DNA from: FLUQ01 sp031550605
GTDB lineage: Bacteria > Desulfobacterota > Desulfovibrionia > Desulfovibrionales > Desulfovibrionaceae
DNA length: 64,000 nucleotides
Direction: 5' to 3'
NCBI GenBank assembly: GCA_031550605.1
Contig: JAVBOK010000041.1
Coordinates: 1 to 64,000 of the forward strand
A program made the position numbers and the translations under genes. Below are positions 8,964 through 18,316 of this stretch, piece after piece (the stretch's first letter is position 1; each line of letters starts with the position of its first letter). The notes under the pieces were generated by a model. It was not told where the DNA came from, made no database searches, and saw only the letters and a program-made list of their open reading frames with translations.

Positions 8964-9028
8964 GAAAAATCCTTCGTACAATCGTTCCGGGCGTATTTCG
9001 GCCCGCATGCTCGTTTCGCTCCGCCGCC

Positions 9029-9886
9029 CTATCGCTTCATTTTCGGGTCCATGGCGTCGCGCAGGCCGTCGCCCAGAAAGTTCAGGGCCATGATCGTAAC
9101 CATGATGGCCAGGCCTGGGAAAATGGTCATATACGAATAATCCCGCACGAAACCTCGCGCGGCGGACAGCATGCCCCCCCATTCGGGCGTCGGCGGCTGG
9201 ATGCCCAGGCCGAGAAAGCTCAGGGCCGCGGCGGCCAGAATGGCCCCGGCCACGCGCAAGGTCGCCTGCACGATAATCGGCGCGCTGCAGTTGGGCAGAA
9301 TATGCCTGGCGATGATCCAGGCGTCCGAGGCCCCCATGCAATGGGCGGCTTCAATATATTCCTGCCCCACGATGGACAGCACGGACCCGCGCACGATGCG
9401 GGCAAAGCTGGGGATGTTGGCAATACCCACGGCGATGGTCAGATTGAGCAGCCCCGGTCCCAAAGCCGCCGCGATGGTCACGGCCAGCAGAATCTGGGGG
9501 ATGGACAGCAGAATGTCCATGAAACGCATGATCACGTCGTCGATGCGCCCGCCGTAATACCCGGCGACGGCGCCCAGCAAGCCGCCGATGCACATGGACA
9601 GGCTGACCGCGAAAATCCCCACCTGCAACGATATGCGCGCGCCGTAGATGATGCGGCTCAGAATGTCCCGGCCGAAATCATCGGTTCCCAGCCAGTATTT
9701 GGCGCTCGGCGGCTCAAAGGCGTCCGCCAGGTTCTGGGTGGCGTAGTGGTATGGCGCGATAAGCGGCGCGAATACCGCCGCGATCACCAGAACAATCAGG
9801 ATCACCAGACCGAAAACAGCCAGCCTGTTCCGGCGCAGGCGTATAAGGGTCAGGTGCAGGTTGCTGTTTTTCTGAAACAAGGCCAT
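9029..9886 (-). CDS. dppC: ABC permease (DppC-type)
   Basis: A 285-residue inner-membrane permease of the peptide-type ABC family. The N-terminal helix (about residues 22-45) is followed by the family extension GTDDFGRDILSR. The EAA-loop signature reads EAAHCMGASDAWIIARHIL. About six helices are expected. It forms the channel with the gene upstream. Confidence 0.92.
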   Translation of the reverse strand: MALFQKNSNLHLTLIRLRRNRLAVFGLVILIVLVIAAVFAPLIAPYHYATQNLADAFEPPSAKYWLGTDDFGRDILSRIIYGARISLQVGIFAVSLSMCIGGLLGAVAGYYGGRIDDVIMRFMDILLSIPQILLAVTIAAALGPGLLNLTIAVGIANIPSFARIVRGSVLSIVGQEYIEAAHCMGASDAWIIARHILPNCSAPIIVQATLRVAGAILAAAALSFLGLGIQPPTPEWGGMLSAARGFVRDYSYMTIFPGLAIMVTIMALNFLGDGLRDAMDPKMKR

Positions 9887-9932
9887 GGCTCTTCCTCACA
9901 TCGTTTTGTTCATTCGGAACGGACCGGCGCGT

Positions 9933-10862
9933 TTACCGGTACCTGGTCCGCAGGCGGGGGTCCACCCAGGCGTACAGAAGGTCAACCAGCAGGTTGATGA
10001 ATACGTAGCTGACCGCGATATACACCACCGCGCCCTGCACCATGGGGTAGTCTCTGGCCTTGATCGCGTCCACGGCCAGCCGCCCCACGCCGGGAATGGA
10101 GAATACCGATTCCGTGAGAATCGAGCCCCCAAGCAGGAAGCCGAACTGAATGCCCACGATGGTGATGATCGGAATGAGCGCGTTTTTCAGAGCGTGGCGC
10201 AGAATGACCACGGACTCTCTCTGCCCCTTGGCCCGCGCCGTCCGCACGTAATCGGAGCGGATGACCTCGAGCATGCTTGAACGGGTCATGCGGGTGATGA
10301 TGGCCATGGAGTTGGCAGCCAGGGTGATCCACGGCAAAATTTTCTGGCTGAAGGAGGAAAATCCGGACGAAGGCAGCCAGCTCAACCGTACGGAAAACCA
10401 GAGAATCAGCAGAATCCCCAGGTAAAATAGCGGGATTGATATGCCGAGCATGGCAAAAACCATGGTTACGTTGTCAAAGATCGAATACTGCTTGATGGCG
10501 CAGATAATCCCGAAGGCCATCCCCAGGGCGGTGGCCAGGACGATGGCACCCAGAGCCAGATCCAAAGTGATGGGAAACGTGGTGGCCAGTTCCCCGGTCA
10601 CCGAACGCCTGGTGGTGTATGACCGGCCCATGTCCTGATGCGCCACGGCATTGTAAAGAAACATGCCGTACTGAACCAGAAAGGGCTTGTCCAGGCCGTA
10701 CTCGTGGCGCCATTCCGCAAGGCTCGCCTCGGTTGCCTCTTCCCCCAGGGCCAGCCGCGCCGGATCGCCCGGCGTGAAAGACAGGAGGGTGAAAAGGATG
10801 AAAGTGACGCCCAGAGCCACCGGAATGAGCGCCAGGAATCTTTTTATCAAGTATTTGGTCAC
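9933..10862 (-). CDS. dppB: ABC permease (DppB-type)
   Basis: A 309-residue permease of the peptide-type ABC family with the typical N-terminus (MTKYLIKRFLALIPV), the FTPGDPA motif after helix 1 and the EAA-loop RTARAKGQRESVVILRHALK. It should span the membrane six times and pair with DppC. It lies 56 bp below the binding-protein gene and 46 bp above dppC. Confidence 0.92.
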   Translation of the reverse strand: MTKYLIKRFLALIPVALGVTFILFTLLSFTPGDPARLALGEEATEASLAEWRHEYGLDKPFLVQYGMFLYNAVAHQDMGRSYTTRRSVTGELATTFPITLDLALGAIVLATALGMAFGIICAIKQYSIFDNVTMVFAMLGISIPLFYLGILLILWFSVRLSWLPSSGFSSFSQKILPWITLAANSMAIITRMTRSSMLEVIRSDYVRTARAKGQRESVVILRHALKNALIPIITIVGIQFGFLLGGSILTESVFSIPGVGRLAVDAIKARDYPMVQGAVVYIAVSYVFINLLVDLLYAWVDPRLRTRYR

Positions 10863-10918
10863 GCTGGGTCCTCCTCTTCCCCCCGCCCGTTTCCGGGCGG
10901 GGGTCGGCGGAATCGGAA

Positions 10919-12439
10919 TTATTCAAAATACGCGTTGCCGAAATAGTTCAGGATGCTGGGGGAATGGTCGATGCCTTTCAGCCCCTTGACCTGGCCGTAC
11001 ATGTTCTGGGCCTGCAACAGCGGCGCCCAGGGCAGATCGTGGTTCAGGATATCCCACACTTCGCCGTAAGCTTTCGCCCGTTCGGGACCGTCGGGCAACG
11101 TCATGCCCAGATCCAGCAGTTCGTCAACCTTGGGGTTCTTGTAGAACATGCGGTTGGTCTGGCCGATGCCCGCGGAATGGAACGGGGGGCCCAGCAGGAA
11201 GAAGGGGTCCATGGCCGGAGCCGCGCCCCACCAGTTGATGATGAAGGGTTCGTGCCCCTGCTTGCGCACCAGGTCAAGATAGGCGCCCCACTCGTAGACT
11301 TCAATGGACATATCAATGCCGATTTCTTTCAGGTTGGCCTGCAAGATGGTGCTGATGCCCGTGTAGTCCGTGCGTTCGGAAATCAGGATCTTGCCCTTGA
11401 AGCCGTTGGGATAGCCCGCCTCCGCCAGCAGTTTCTTGGCCAGAGCCACGTCTTCCTTGATGGGGGGGGTGGAATCGTACTTGTTGTACTTGATGGCGGA
11501 AGTTTCCATGCCCCGGGCCGGGTCGGCAAAGCCTCTGAACACGATCTTGCACAGGCCGGCGCGGTTGATGGCGTGGTTGATGGCCTGGCGCACTTTCAGA
11601 TTGTCATAGGGGGGCTTGGTCACGTCAAAGCCCAGATAGTACAGGCGGCAGGAGGGAACCAGAATAGTTTCCAGCTTGGGGTTGGCCTTGATGCGGCTCA
11701 TGTCCACCGGGGCGGGGTCCATGATCAGGTCCACGGCGCCGCTTTCCAATTCGATGGTCCGGCTGGAGGCTTCCATAATGACGCGCAGGACGAGGTGCTT
11801 CAACTTGGCCTTTTCGCCGTGATACTCGTCAAAGCGTTCCATTTCCAGACGGTCGCCGATGACCCACTTTTTGAACTTGAAGCGGCCGGTGCCCACAGGG
11901 TGCTGGCCGTAATCCTTGCCGTACTGTTCCACGGCCTTCTTGTTCAGGATGGAAGCCCAGGGGTGGCACAGTGTCACCAGAAAAATGTCGCCCATGGGCT
12001 GCTTGGCTTTCAGGATGACGGTGGAATCGTCGACCTTTTCCACGTCGGCCAGGGACAGGGAAAGGGACTTGACCGCGACGCCGGCCGGGCCGAGTACGCG
12101 CTTGAACGTGTACACCACGTCGTCGGCCGTCATGATTTCGCCGTTATGGAACTTGACGCCTTTTTTCAGATAAAATTTGTACGAAATCTTGTCGGGCAGA
12201 AGTTCCCATTTCTCCGCCAGCAAGGGAATGACCTTGCTGTCCTTGTCCAGCGTCACCAGGGTTTCGTTCATCTGCCACACCGCGTTGTGCGCCTGGGCGT
12301 CCGGCGTCGACTGCGGGTCGAGGGATTTTTGCGTCTGGGTGATGCCCACGGTCAAGGTATCCCCCTTCGCGGCAACCATACCGGCGCCCAACAGAACAAG
12401 CGCCAAACTAAAGCCGAAAATTCTCAAACAAGAACGCAT
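10919..12439 (-). CDS. dppA: ABC solute-binding protein, family 5
   Basis: A 506-residue periplasmic binding protein (SBP_bac_5) with a signal peptide of about 24 residues ending AAKG. The family signature is seen around WELLPDKISYKFYLKKG and FHNGEIMTADDV. It delivers an unknown solute to the DppBCDF transporter encoded directly below. Family members bind peptides, nickel, glycosides or small acids, so the name is structural only. AGGAGG precedes the ATG. It starts 147 bp below the iron alcohol dehydrogenase gene in the same direction, so the whole set down to the DapA-family gene may be one long transcript. Confidence 0.92.
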   Translation of the reverse strand: MRSCLRIFGFSLALVLLGAGMVAAKGDTLTVGITQTQKSLDPQSTPDAQAHNAVWQMNETLVTLDKDSKVIPLLAEKWELLPDKISYKFYLKKGVKFHNGEIMTADDVVYTFKRVLGPAGVAVKSLSLSLADVEKVDDSTVILKAKQPMGDIFLVTLCHPWASILNKKAVEQYGKDYGQHPVGTGRFKFKKWVIGDRLEMERFDEYHGEKAKLKHLVLRVIMEASSRTIELESGAVDLIMDPAPVDMSRIKANPKLETILVPSCRLYYLGFDVTKPPYDNLKVRQAINHAINRAGLCKIVFRGFADPARGMETSAIKYNKYDSTPPIKEDVALAKKLLAEAGYPNGFKGKILISERTDYTGISTILQANLKEIGIDMSIEVYEWGAYLDLVRKQGHEPFIINWWGAAPAMDPFFLLGPPFHSAGIGQTNRMFYKNPKVDELLDLGMTLPDGPERAKAYGEVWDILNHDLPWAPLLQAQNMYGQVKGLKGIDHSPSILNYFGNAYFE

Positions 12440-12586
12440 ACAACCTCCTAACTACTACATGTTCCTACAGTATTCGCCGGTGAAGCGCCGATCCGGATAT
12501 TCCCCGGCAAGGTCCGTCCACACTGTTCCCGCCGCGCGAGATGCTGTTGCGCCCGCAACTACACTCTCGCGGCACGTGGAATCCTT

Positions 12587-13732
12587 TTATAATATACTGA
12601 TATATATTGAGCGGATATCTTCCCTGCTCAAGGGTTTGGGGTTGTTGTCCAGCAGCCGCTTGACCTGCAGGGCGGCGTCCACGACGGAATCCAGATCTTC
12701 CGGCGGGATGCCCAGCCGGGTCAGCGTTTCCGGAATGCCCAGCTCACGGGACAATTCCGCCAGAAAATCCACCAGCGCATCGGCTTTCGCCTCTTCGCCC
12801 AGGTTCTCCACCGGTTTTCCGGTCAGATGCGCAAGGGCGGCCAGCTTGGATACGCAGGCGTCCTTGTTGAAAGCGAAAACCGGAGCCAGCAGCACCGCGT
12901 TGGATATGCCGTGCGGGATGCGGTAGCGGCCGCCGAGGGGGTACGACAGGGCGTGCACCGCGTTGGTGCCGGAAGAGGCGATGCAGATGCCCGCGTAGAA
13001 CGAGGCCAGCAGCATTTCCCCTCTGGCCTCGATGTCCCGGCCGTCGGCAAAGCACCGCCGCAGACTTCGGAAAATCAGGCGCACGGCCTCGACCGCGAAC
13101 AGGTCGCTGACGGCGTTGGCCTTGTTGGAAACATAGCATTCCAGCGCGTGGCACAGGGCGTCAAGGCCGGTGGATGCGGTGATCGGCGCGGGCAGGCCCG
13201 CGAGCAGTTCCGGGTCGAGAATGACGTGGTCGGGTATGAAGGCGTCGCGCACGATGCCGACTTTCAGCTGTTGCGCCGGACGGTACACAATGGCGTTGGG
13301 GGTGGCTTCCGCGCCGGTGCCGGCCGTGGTCGGCAGCATGATCAGACCAATGGTCCGGCGCGCGGGCACGGTCCCCCGGAACAAATCGTCGATACCGGGG
13401 CCGCCGTTCATCATCACCGCGACCAGCTTTGCCATATCCATGACGCTGCCGCCGCCAACGGCCACAACGGCGGACACGTTTTTGCCGTCAACCAGGGATG
13501 CCGCCTCGGAAACCTGATCCTCGGACGGTTCCGGCGGCACGTCGGCATATTCGTACAGCGAACGGGCATGCTCCGCGCAGATCGCGGCCACCCGGCCCGT
13601 TATGCCGCTTTGCCGCACCCCTTTGTCGCTGAGCAGCAGCACGGATTTTCCCTTCACCAGGCCGGCCAGTGACCGCAAGGTACCCGGACCGAAGGTCACG
13701 CTGGAAGGCAACAGACATCTGAAAGGGATCAT
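12587..13732 (-). CDS. Iron-containing alcohol dehydrogenase
   Basis: A 381-residue group III (FucO-type) NAD(P)-dependent dehydrogenase. Metal ligands D191, H195, H260 and H274 keep the family spacing (GLDALCHALE, NAVH, RIPHG), and the nucleotide-binding GGGS is at 93-96. It begins immediately after the pdxA2 stop (TGAATG), with AGGAGG inside the end of pdxA2, so the two are coupled. The context suggests oxidation or reduction of a four-carbon acid-sugar intermediate or its glycolytic product; this is inference. Confidence 0.9.
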   Translation of the reverse strand: MIPFRCLLPSSVTFGPGTLRSLAGLVKGKSVLLLSDKGVRQSGITGRVAAICAEHARSLYEYADVPPEPSEDQVSEAASLVDGKNVSAVVAVGGGSVMDMAKLVAVMMNGGPGIDDLFRGTVPARRTIGLIMLPTTAGTGAEATPNAIVYRPAQQLKVGIVRDAFIPDHVILDPELLAGLPAPITASTGLDALCHALECYVSNKANAVSDLFAVEAVRLIFRSLRRCFADGRDIEARGEMLLASFYAGICIASSGTNAVHALSYPLGGRYRIPHGISNAVLLAPVFAFNKDACVSKLAALAHLTGKPVENLGEEAKADALVDFLAELSRELGIPETLTRLGIPPEDLDSVVDAALQVKRLLDNNPKPLSREDIRSIYISIL

Positions 13733-14785
13733 TCACTTTCCTCCTGCGGCGGGACGGGCGCCGGCCAGCATGGCCCCGTATTCGATGGCGTGGATCATGC
13801 TGAGCGCGGAGGCCACATTTTTCCCGGCATTTTCAAAGGCGGTCCCGTGGTCCACGGAAGAACGGACAATGGGCAGCCCCAGGGTGATGTTCACCCCGGT
13901 CATGCCGGACCAGGTCCTTGTCGTGTCGTCGTACTTGAAGCTCAACATTTTCAGCGGAATATGACCCTGATCATGGTACATGGCCACGACCATGTCAAAA
14001 CCCCCGCCCGCGGCCTTGCAGAACACCGTGTCCGGCGAGAACGGCCCCTCGGCCCTGATGCCTTCGGCCTGGGCGTCCAGGACCGCCGGCCGGATGAAGT
14101 CGATTTCCTCGTTGCCGAACAGGCCGTTTTCTCCGGCATGGGGGTTGAACCCGGCCACGCCGATGCGCGGTTCCGCCATGCCCATTTTCAGGCAGGCCTC
14201 ATTCCCCAGCCGGATGACGTTCAACACCCGTTCGCGCGTGATGCGCGAAGCGGCCTGAGCCAGCGGCAGATGGGTGCTCACATGCACGACCCGCAAATTT
14301 CCGTCGGCCAGCATCATGGTGTACTGTTTCGTGCCGGTAAGGGTCGCGTATATTTCCGTATGTCCGTCGTAATGATGCCCGGCCAGATTCATGGATTCCT
14401 TGTTCAAAGGCGCGGTCACCGTGCCGTCCAGTTCGCCGGCCAGGGCCAGACGGATGACCGTTTCCACAGAACGGAACGCCGCATCCCCGCAGCGGGGGTC
14501 CACCCTGCCCAAGATCACTTCGCCCAGAGCTTCCCCCGGCAGGGGCAGCACGTCCAGGAGCCCGACCTCGCCTTTGGCCCGGGCGGGGGATGCGATCACG
14601 TTGACCGCCATATCGGCCTTGACGATATGGCGGACGGCGTGGCGCATGACGTCCGGGTCCGCCGCCACAACGGGAATGCACAGATCGTAAATGCTTTTTT
14701 CCGTCAGGGCCTTGACGATGATCTCCGGCCCGATCCCGGCCGGGTCGCCCATGGTGATCCCCAACTTTTTGCGTGCAGCCGTCAT
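13733..14785 (-). CDS. pdxA2: PdxA2-type 4-phospho-threonate/erythronate dehydrogenase
   Basis: A 350-residue PdxA-family decarboxylating dehydrogenase. Metal-binding histidines sit in GHHYDGHTE, VSTHLPLAQA and MYHDQGHIPLK. PdxA proper makes vitamin B6; the PdxA2 branch next to a DUF1537 kinase oxidises D-threonate-4-phosphate or D-erythronate-4-phosphate to dihydroxyacetone phosphate and CO2. The overlap with dtnK (ATGA at 14782-14785) and the catabolic neighbours favour PdxA2. Confidence 0.88.
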   Translation of the reverse strand: MTAARKKLGITMGDPAGIGPEIIVKALTEKSIYDLCIPVVAADPDVMRHAVRHIVKADMAVNVIASPARAKGEVGLLDVLPLPGEALGEVILGRVDPRCGDAAFRSVETVIRLALAGELDGTVTAPLNKESMNLAGHHYDGHTEIYATLTGTKQYTMMLADGNLRVVHVSTHLPLAQAASRITRERVLNVIRLGNEACLKMGMAEPRIGVAGFNPHAGENGLFGNEEIDFIRPAVLDAQAEGIRAEGPFSPDTVFCKAAGGGFDMVVAMYHDQGHIPLKMLSFKYDDTTRTWSGMTGVNITLGLPIVRSSVDHGTAFENAGKNVASALSMIHAIEYGAMLAGARPAAGGK

Positions 14786-16065
14786 ACACCCTCTTTCTCT
14801 CGCCCGGCCGCTTCCGCGACGAGGGCCAGTGTTTCTTCGCCGCCGAAGCTGCCGGCCTTGGAAATGAACCAGCGGACATGCGTGTCTTTGCTGGCGCAGG
14901 AACTCAGCACCACGCCCGGCGACAGTTCGTCTTCAAGCATCACCGTATCCAGCCCCAGGCTCGCGGCCACGCTCATGGCCGTGCTGCCCCCGGTGGCGAA
15001 CACCGAGGCAAAGGGCCGCTCCCTGCACAGCGCATGAGCCATCCGCCCGTACAGATCCGCGACGCGGGCGCCGGATTCGATCGTCATGTCCTTTTCCGGA
15101 ACGCGGCTTGAGCCGTGCAGCAGAACATGCCCGCTCCCGGCCGATGCGGCGGCATGCGCCACCCGCCGCAGTTCCGCGTCCGGATCGTCCAGACCCGCGT
15201 CGATGTCAAAGGACAAAAGAGAAAAAAAACCCCGTTCAAGCGCGAATGCCATCTGCGCCAGGGCGGAGGGATTGAGGCTGCCCACAACGCCGAGCAAAGG
15301 TCCGGCCGGCCGGACCCGTTCCGGTCTGGCTGGACCTGCCAGAACAGTGGCCAGAGCGCGGCCCAGCCCGGCGGAACCCACCGGAAGAAGGCGGGGCAGG
15401 CGGCCCCCTGAACCGCAGGAGAACAGCGCAAGCCGCGCAAGGGCCATAAGATCGTCTTCCGTCGCGGCATCCGCCACAAGGGCGGAACACCCCTTGTCCA
15501 GCAGGCTGCGCGTTTTGCGGATCAGGGCGTCCCCGCCGGCCGCCAGATCCTCAAGGCCTATATGCCCGGCGCGCAGGCCGGCATGTTGCGCGAAACATTC
15601 GGCCACGTCGGACGAATACGCAGGGGTGAACACATCCCGCCCCAAAGCGGTGGCATGCAAAGGCCGGCCGTCGATACGCAGGGTGCCGTTCACCACGCTG
15701 CGCCCCAGCCTGGGCATCGCGGGACAGATCAGAGCCGCGGAGCAATCCAGGGCGGACAGAGCCGCGGCGGTCTCAGACCCGAGATTGCCGCGCAGAGCCG
15801 AATCGATTTTTTTGTAATACAGCGCGTCGCCGGACCGGCGACAGCGCGCAACGCAGTCCCGGACCACTTCGGCCGCATCCTGCGGCGGCACAAGGCGGGT
15901 GTCCGTGGACAGGGCAACGGCGTCGCACGCATCAAGCGCCCGGGCAAGGGCCTGCTCGCGAAAGACGAAAGCGGTGCGGACCCCCCTGCGGGCAAAATGC
16001 ACGCCGGTATCGCCCGCACCTGTCATATCATCAGCGATGAGTATGATTTTCTTTATGTTCCGCAT
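14782..16065 (-). CDS. dtnK: Four-carbon acid sugar kinase (DtnK type)
   Basis: A 427-residue DUF1537-family kinase that phosphorylates the 4-hydroxyl of threonate/erythronate-type acids. The N-terminal signature ADDMTGAGDTG and the C-terminal nucleotide-binding stretch FATGGSTA are present, and the length is normal. It is the first gene of the minus-strand operon dtnK-pdxA2-adh. A sigma-54 promoter is centred about 60 bp upstream of its ATG, and it is divergent from the activator gene. Confidence 0.88.
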   Translation of the reverse strand: MRNIKKIILIADDMTGAGDTGVHFARRGVRTAFVFREQALARALDACDAVALSTDTRLVPPQDAAEVVRDCVARCRRSGDALYYKKIDSALRGNLGSETAAALSALDCSAALICPAMPRLGRSVVNGTLRIDGRPLHATALGRDVFTPAYSSDVAECFAQHAGLRAGHIGLEDLAAGGDALIRKTRSLLDKGCSALVADAATEDDLMALARLALFSCGSGGRLPRLLPVGSAGLGRALATVLAGPARPERVRPAGPLLGVVGSLNPSALAQMAFALERGFFSLLSFDIDAGLDDPDAELRRVAHAAASAGSGHVLLHGSSRVPEKDMTIESGARVADLYGRMAHALCRERPFASVFATGGSTAMSVAASLGLDTVMLEDELSPGVVLSSCASKDTHVRWFISKAGSFGGEETLALVAEAAGREKEGV

Positions 16066-16114
16066 TTCATACCCCGTTCAGGGATACCCCTCGCCGAAAT
16101 ATTCGCACACAAAG

Positions 16115-16131
16115 AGCAAAGCCAATGCCAA
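16115..16131 (-). promoter_or_regulatory. Sigma-54 (-24/-12) promoter of dtnK operon
   Basis: Read on the minus strand it is TTGGCATTGGCTTTGCT, against the consensus YTGGCAYRNNNNTTGCW: the invariant GG and GC are exactly 12 apart and TTGCT is perfect. Transcription should start near 16104, leaving about 40 bases of leader before the dtnK ATG. Confidence 0.85.
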
Positions 16132-16195
16132 AAGATGTAATACCGTAAATTTATAGGAGATTATTATTTTTCGCAAAAAACAGGCAACGTTTACT

Positions 16196-16218
16196 ATATG
16201 CACAATGCATTGGCATAT
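16196..16218. promoter_or_regulatory. Nested palindrome, probable activator (UAS) site
   Basis: ATATGC at 16196-16201 and GCATAT at 16213-16218 flank the perfect palindrome CAATGCATTG at 16203-16212. A wider pair, TTTCGCA (16169-16175) and TGCGAAA (16221-16227), frames it. The site is about 80-100 bp upstream of the sigma-54 promoter, where an enhancer-binding protein should bind. Confidence 0.6.
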
Positions 16219-16281
16219 GGTGCGAAATACGTTATCATGCGCCAATCGTATAATTATCCGAGGAAAATACTTGGAGAAAAT

Positions 16282-18144
16282 ATGTCCATAGCCGTCATAG
16301 CCCCGTACGAGAACCTTCGGTCCATGGCGCTGCAGATCATCGAAGAACGAAAATACCCGGCCAAAGTGTACCAGGGCGACATGGACAAGGGCGTGGAGGC
16401 CGCGCGCCTCGCCCTCGCCGAAGGAGCCCGCATTCTGGTCAGCCGGGGCGGCACGGCCATCCGCATCAACCGGGTTCTGGACGTGGACGTTCTGGAAATA
16501 CGGCCTTCCGTGTACAGCGCATTCGCGTTCATCCACGCCCACACCCGCCCCGATGACCGCATCGCCATCGCCGGCTTTCACACGTTCATCAACATCTGCC
16601 GCCCGGCCTGCGACATCCTGCACCGCCGGAACCAGGCCTTTGGCCTGAATGACGCCGAAAGCGCCCCGGCGGTCATGGACACCGTGGCGGCCTGGAAACC
16701 GGACATTGTCATCGGCGACGTCATTTCCGTACGGCTGGCGAAAAGCAGAAACCTGAACTGCCAGCTCATCGAATCCAGCCGGGAAACGCTGATCGAAGCG
16801 CTGGACCAGGCCGCGACCATGCTCAACCACCTGAACCGCCATCACGACAACGAGCGGAAGCTTTCCGCCGTGCTCAACTGCGCCAAGGAAGGCGCGTTTC
16901 TTCTGAACAGCGGCAAAAGGATCGAGGAGGTCAATCTGCGGGGCTGCGAGTTGCTGCACCTGAAACGCGAGCAGATCGTCGGCCGGCCGCTGCGGGAAAT
17001 CTTCCCGGACGAGGAAATCAACGCTGCCGCCGACAGCGCGACCAGTCTGCAAAATGCCCTCGCCGTGGTCAACGGCAGGCGCTATGTGATGGATATCGTC
17101 TGCAGTTCAGCCGCCATGGAGGCGGATTCCGTCGTCGCGCTGTTCCAGAAGGTCGAGCATATCCAGCAGACGGAAACAAGCATCCGGACCAAACTGATGG
17201 ACCGGGGATTTCACGCCAGATACACCTTTGACTCCATCATCCATGCCGGTCCGGATATGCGCAGGGCCATACATACGGCTCGCGATTACGCGAAAACGGA
17301 ATGCAACATCATGATCCACGGCGAAACGGGCACGGGCAAGGAGTTGTTCGCCCAGAGCATCCACAATGCCGGCCCGCGCGCGAAAGGGCCTTTTGTGGCC
17401 GTGAACTGCGCGGCCCTGCCCGGCACGCTGCTGGAAAGCGAACTGTTCGGGTACGCGCCCGGCGCGTTCACGGGCGCTCTGCGCTCCGGCAAGACGGGCT
17501 TGTTCGAACTGGCCCACAACGGCACCTTGTTCCTTGACGAAATCGCGGAAATGGATGTCTTTCTGCAGGCGCGCCTTTTGCGGACCCTGCAGGCGCGGGA
17601 AATCATGCGCCTTGGCGACAACAAGGTCATTCCGGTCAACGTGCGGGTCATCGCCGCCACCAACAAAACCCCCCAGGAAGAGGTCCGCCGGGGCAGAATG
17701 CGCGCCGATCTTTTTTTCCGTCTGTGCGTGCTGGATTTGTACATCCCGCCGTTGAGGAGCAGGAAAGGCGACATCCCCGAACTGTTCCGGCATTTTCTCG
17801 GCCTGTACGGGGAAAAATACGGAACGGCCCCGCCGCCGCTTTCCAAACAGTTCGCCCGCGCGCTGGAAGCCCACCTTTGGCCGGGCAACGTCCGCGAACT
17901 GGAGAATCTCGCGGAAAAATACGTCATCCTGGGCGGCCTTTCCCCCGATGTTCTGCAGCAGCCGGACATGTCGCCACACGCGGAAGACGCGGCGAAATCC
18001 GCATCGCTTGACGACGCCGTCATCCGCCACGTTCAGGAAACCCTGAACAGGGAAGGCGGCAATATCGCCCGCACCGCGGCCTGCCTCGGCGTGGACAGGA
18101 ACACGGTCAAACGCTGGCTGGCAAAAATGGACCGGGGGGCGTGA
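16282..18144 (+). CDS. PrpR-type sigma-54 activator
   Basis: A 620-residue enhancer-binding protein. Order: PrpR-type N-terminal ligand domain (about 5-170), PAS-like segment (about 195-290), AAA+ domain with Walker A GETGTGKE near 346, sigma-54 contact loop GAFTGA near 394 and Walker B LFLDEI near 416, then a Fis-type helix-turn-helix at the end (NIARTAACLGVDRNTVKRW). The ATG at 16282 has GGAG upstream; the longer frame from 16198 has none and would cover the promoter region. It is divergent from dtnK and the likely regulator of that operon, sensing a ligand in the N-terminal domain. Confidence 0.92.
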   Translation: MSIAVIAPYENLRSMALQIIEERKYPAKVYQGDMDKGVEAARLALAEGARILVSRGGTAIRINRVLDVDVLEIRPSVYSAFAFIHAHTRPDDRIAIAGFHTFINICRPACDILHRRNQAFGLNDAESAPAVMDTVAAWKPDIVIGDVISVRLAKSRNLNCQLIESSRETLIEALDQAATMLNHLNRHHDNERKLSAVLNCAKEGAFLLNSGKRIEEVNLRGCELLHLKREQIVGRPLREIFPDEEINAAADSATSLQNALAVVNGRRYVMDIVCSSAAMEADSVVALFQKVEHIQQTETSIRTKLMDRGFHARYTFDSIIHAGPDMRRAIHTARDYAKTECNIMIHGETGTGKELFAQSIHNAGPRAKGPFVAVNCAALPGTLLESELFGYAPGAFTGALRSGKTGLFELAHNGTLFLDEIAEMDVFLQARLLRTLQAREIMRLGDNKVIPVNVRVIAATNKTPQEEVRRGRMRADLFFRLCVLDLYIPPLRSRKGDIPELFRHFLGLYGEKYGTAPPPLSKQFARALEAHLWPGNVRELENLAEKYVILGGLSPDVLQQPDMSPHAEDAAKSASLDDAVIRHVQETLNREGGNIARTAACLGVDRNTVKRWLAKMDRGA

Positions 18145-18227
18145 ACAGCGCCGGCTCACCGCAAAAACCGCAACCCGCGGGCTGAACCCATTGCGGACCC
18201 GGCGGAACATCGCGAAATTTTTTCCAA

Positions 18228-18268
18228 CCGGCAAAGGCGCCAGACGGCGCACGGGCGCCTTTCGCCGG
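18228..18268. terminator. Convergent hairpin between regulator and MBL genes
   Basis: CCGGCAAAGGCGCC (18228-18241) pairs with GGCGCCTTTCGCCGG (18254-18268), with one bulge. An A/T-rich run lies on the minus-strand exit side. It probably ends the MBL-gene transcript and perhaps the regulator's too. Confidence 0.5.
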
Positions 18269-18316
18269 CGGCATCGGCCAGAAACGGACCGTCCTGTTCC
18301 CGGGCCTGCGACAGAC

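Noticed and set aside
12487..12536. Sigma-54-like GTGGACGGACCTTGC on the minus strand before dppA
   Set aside because: GG and GC are 11 apart instead of 12, which is not tolerated by sigma-54; kept out of the features.
13733..14785. Housekeeping pdxA for vitamin B6
   Set aside because: Overlap with a DUF1537 kinase gene and the catabolic neighbours favour the PdxA2 role; B6 synthesis cannot be fully excluded from sequence alone.
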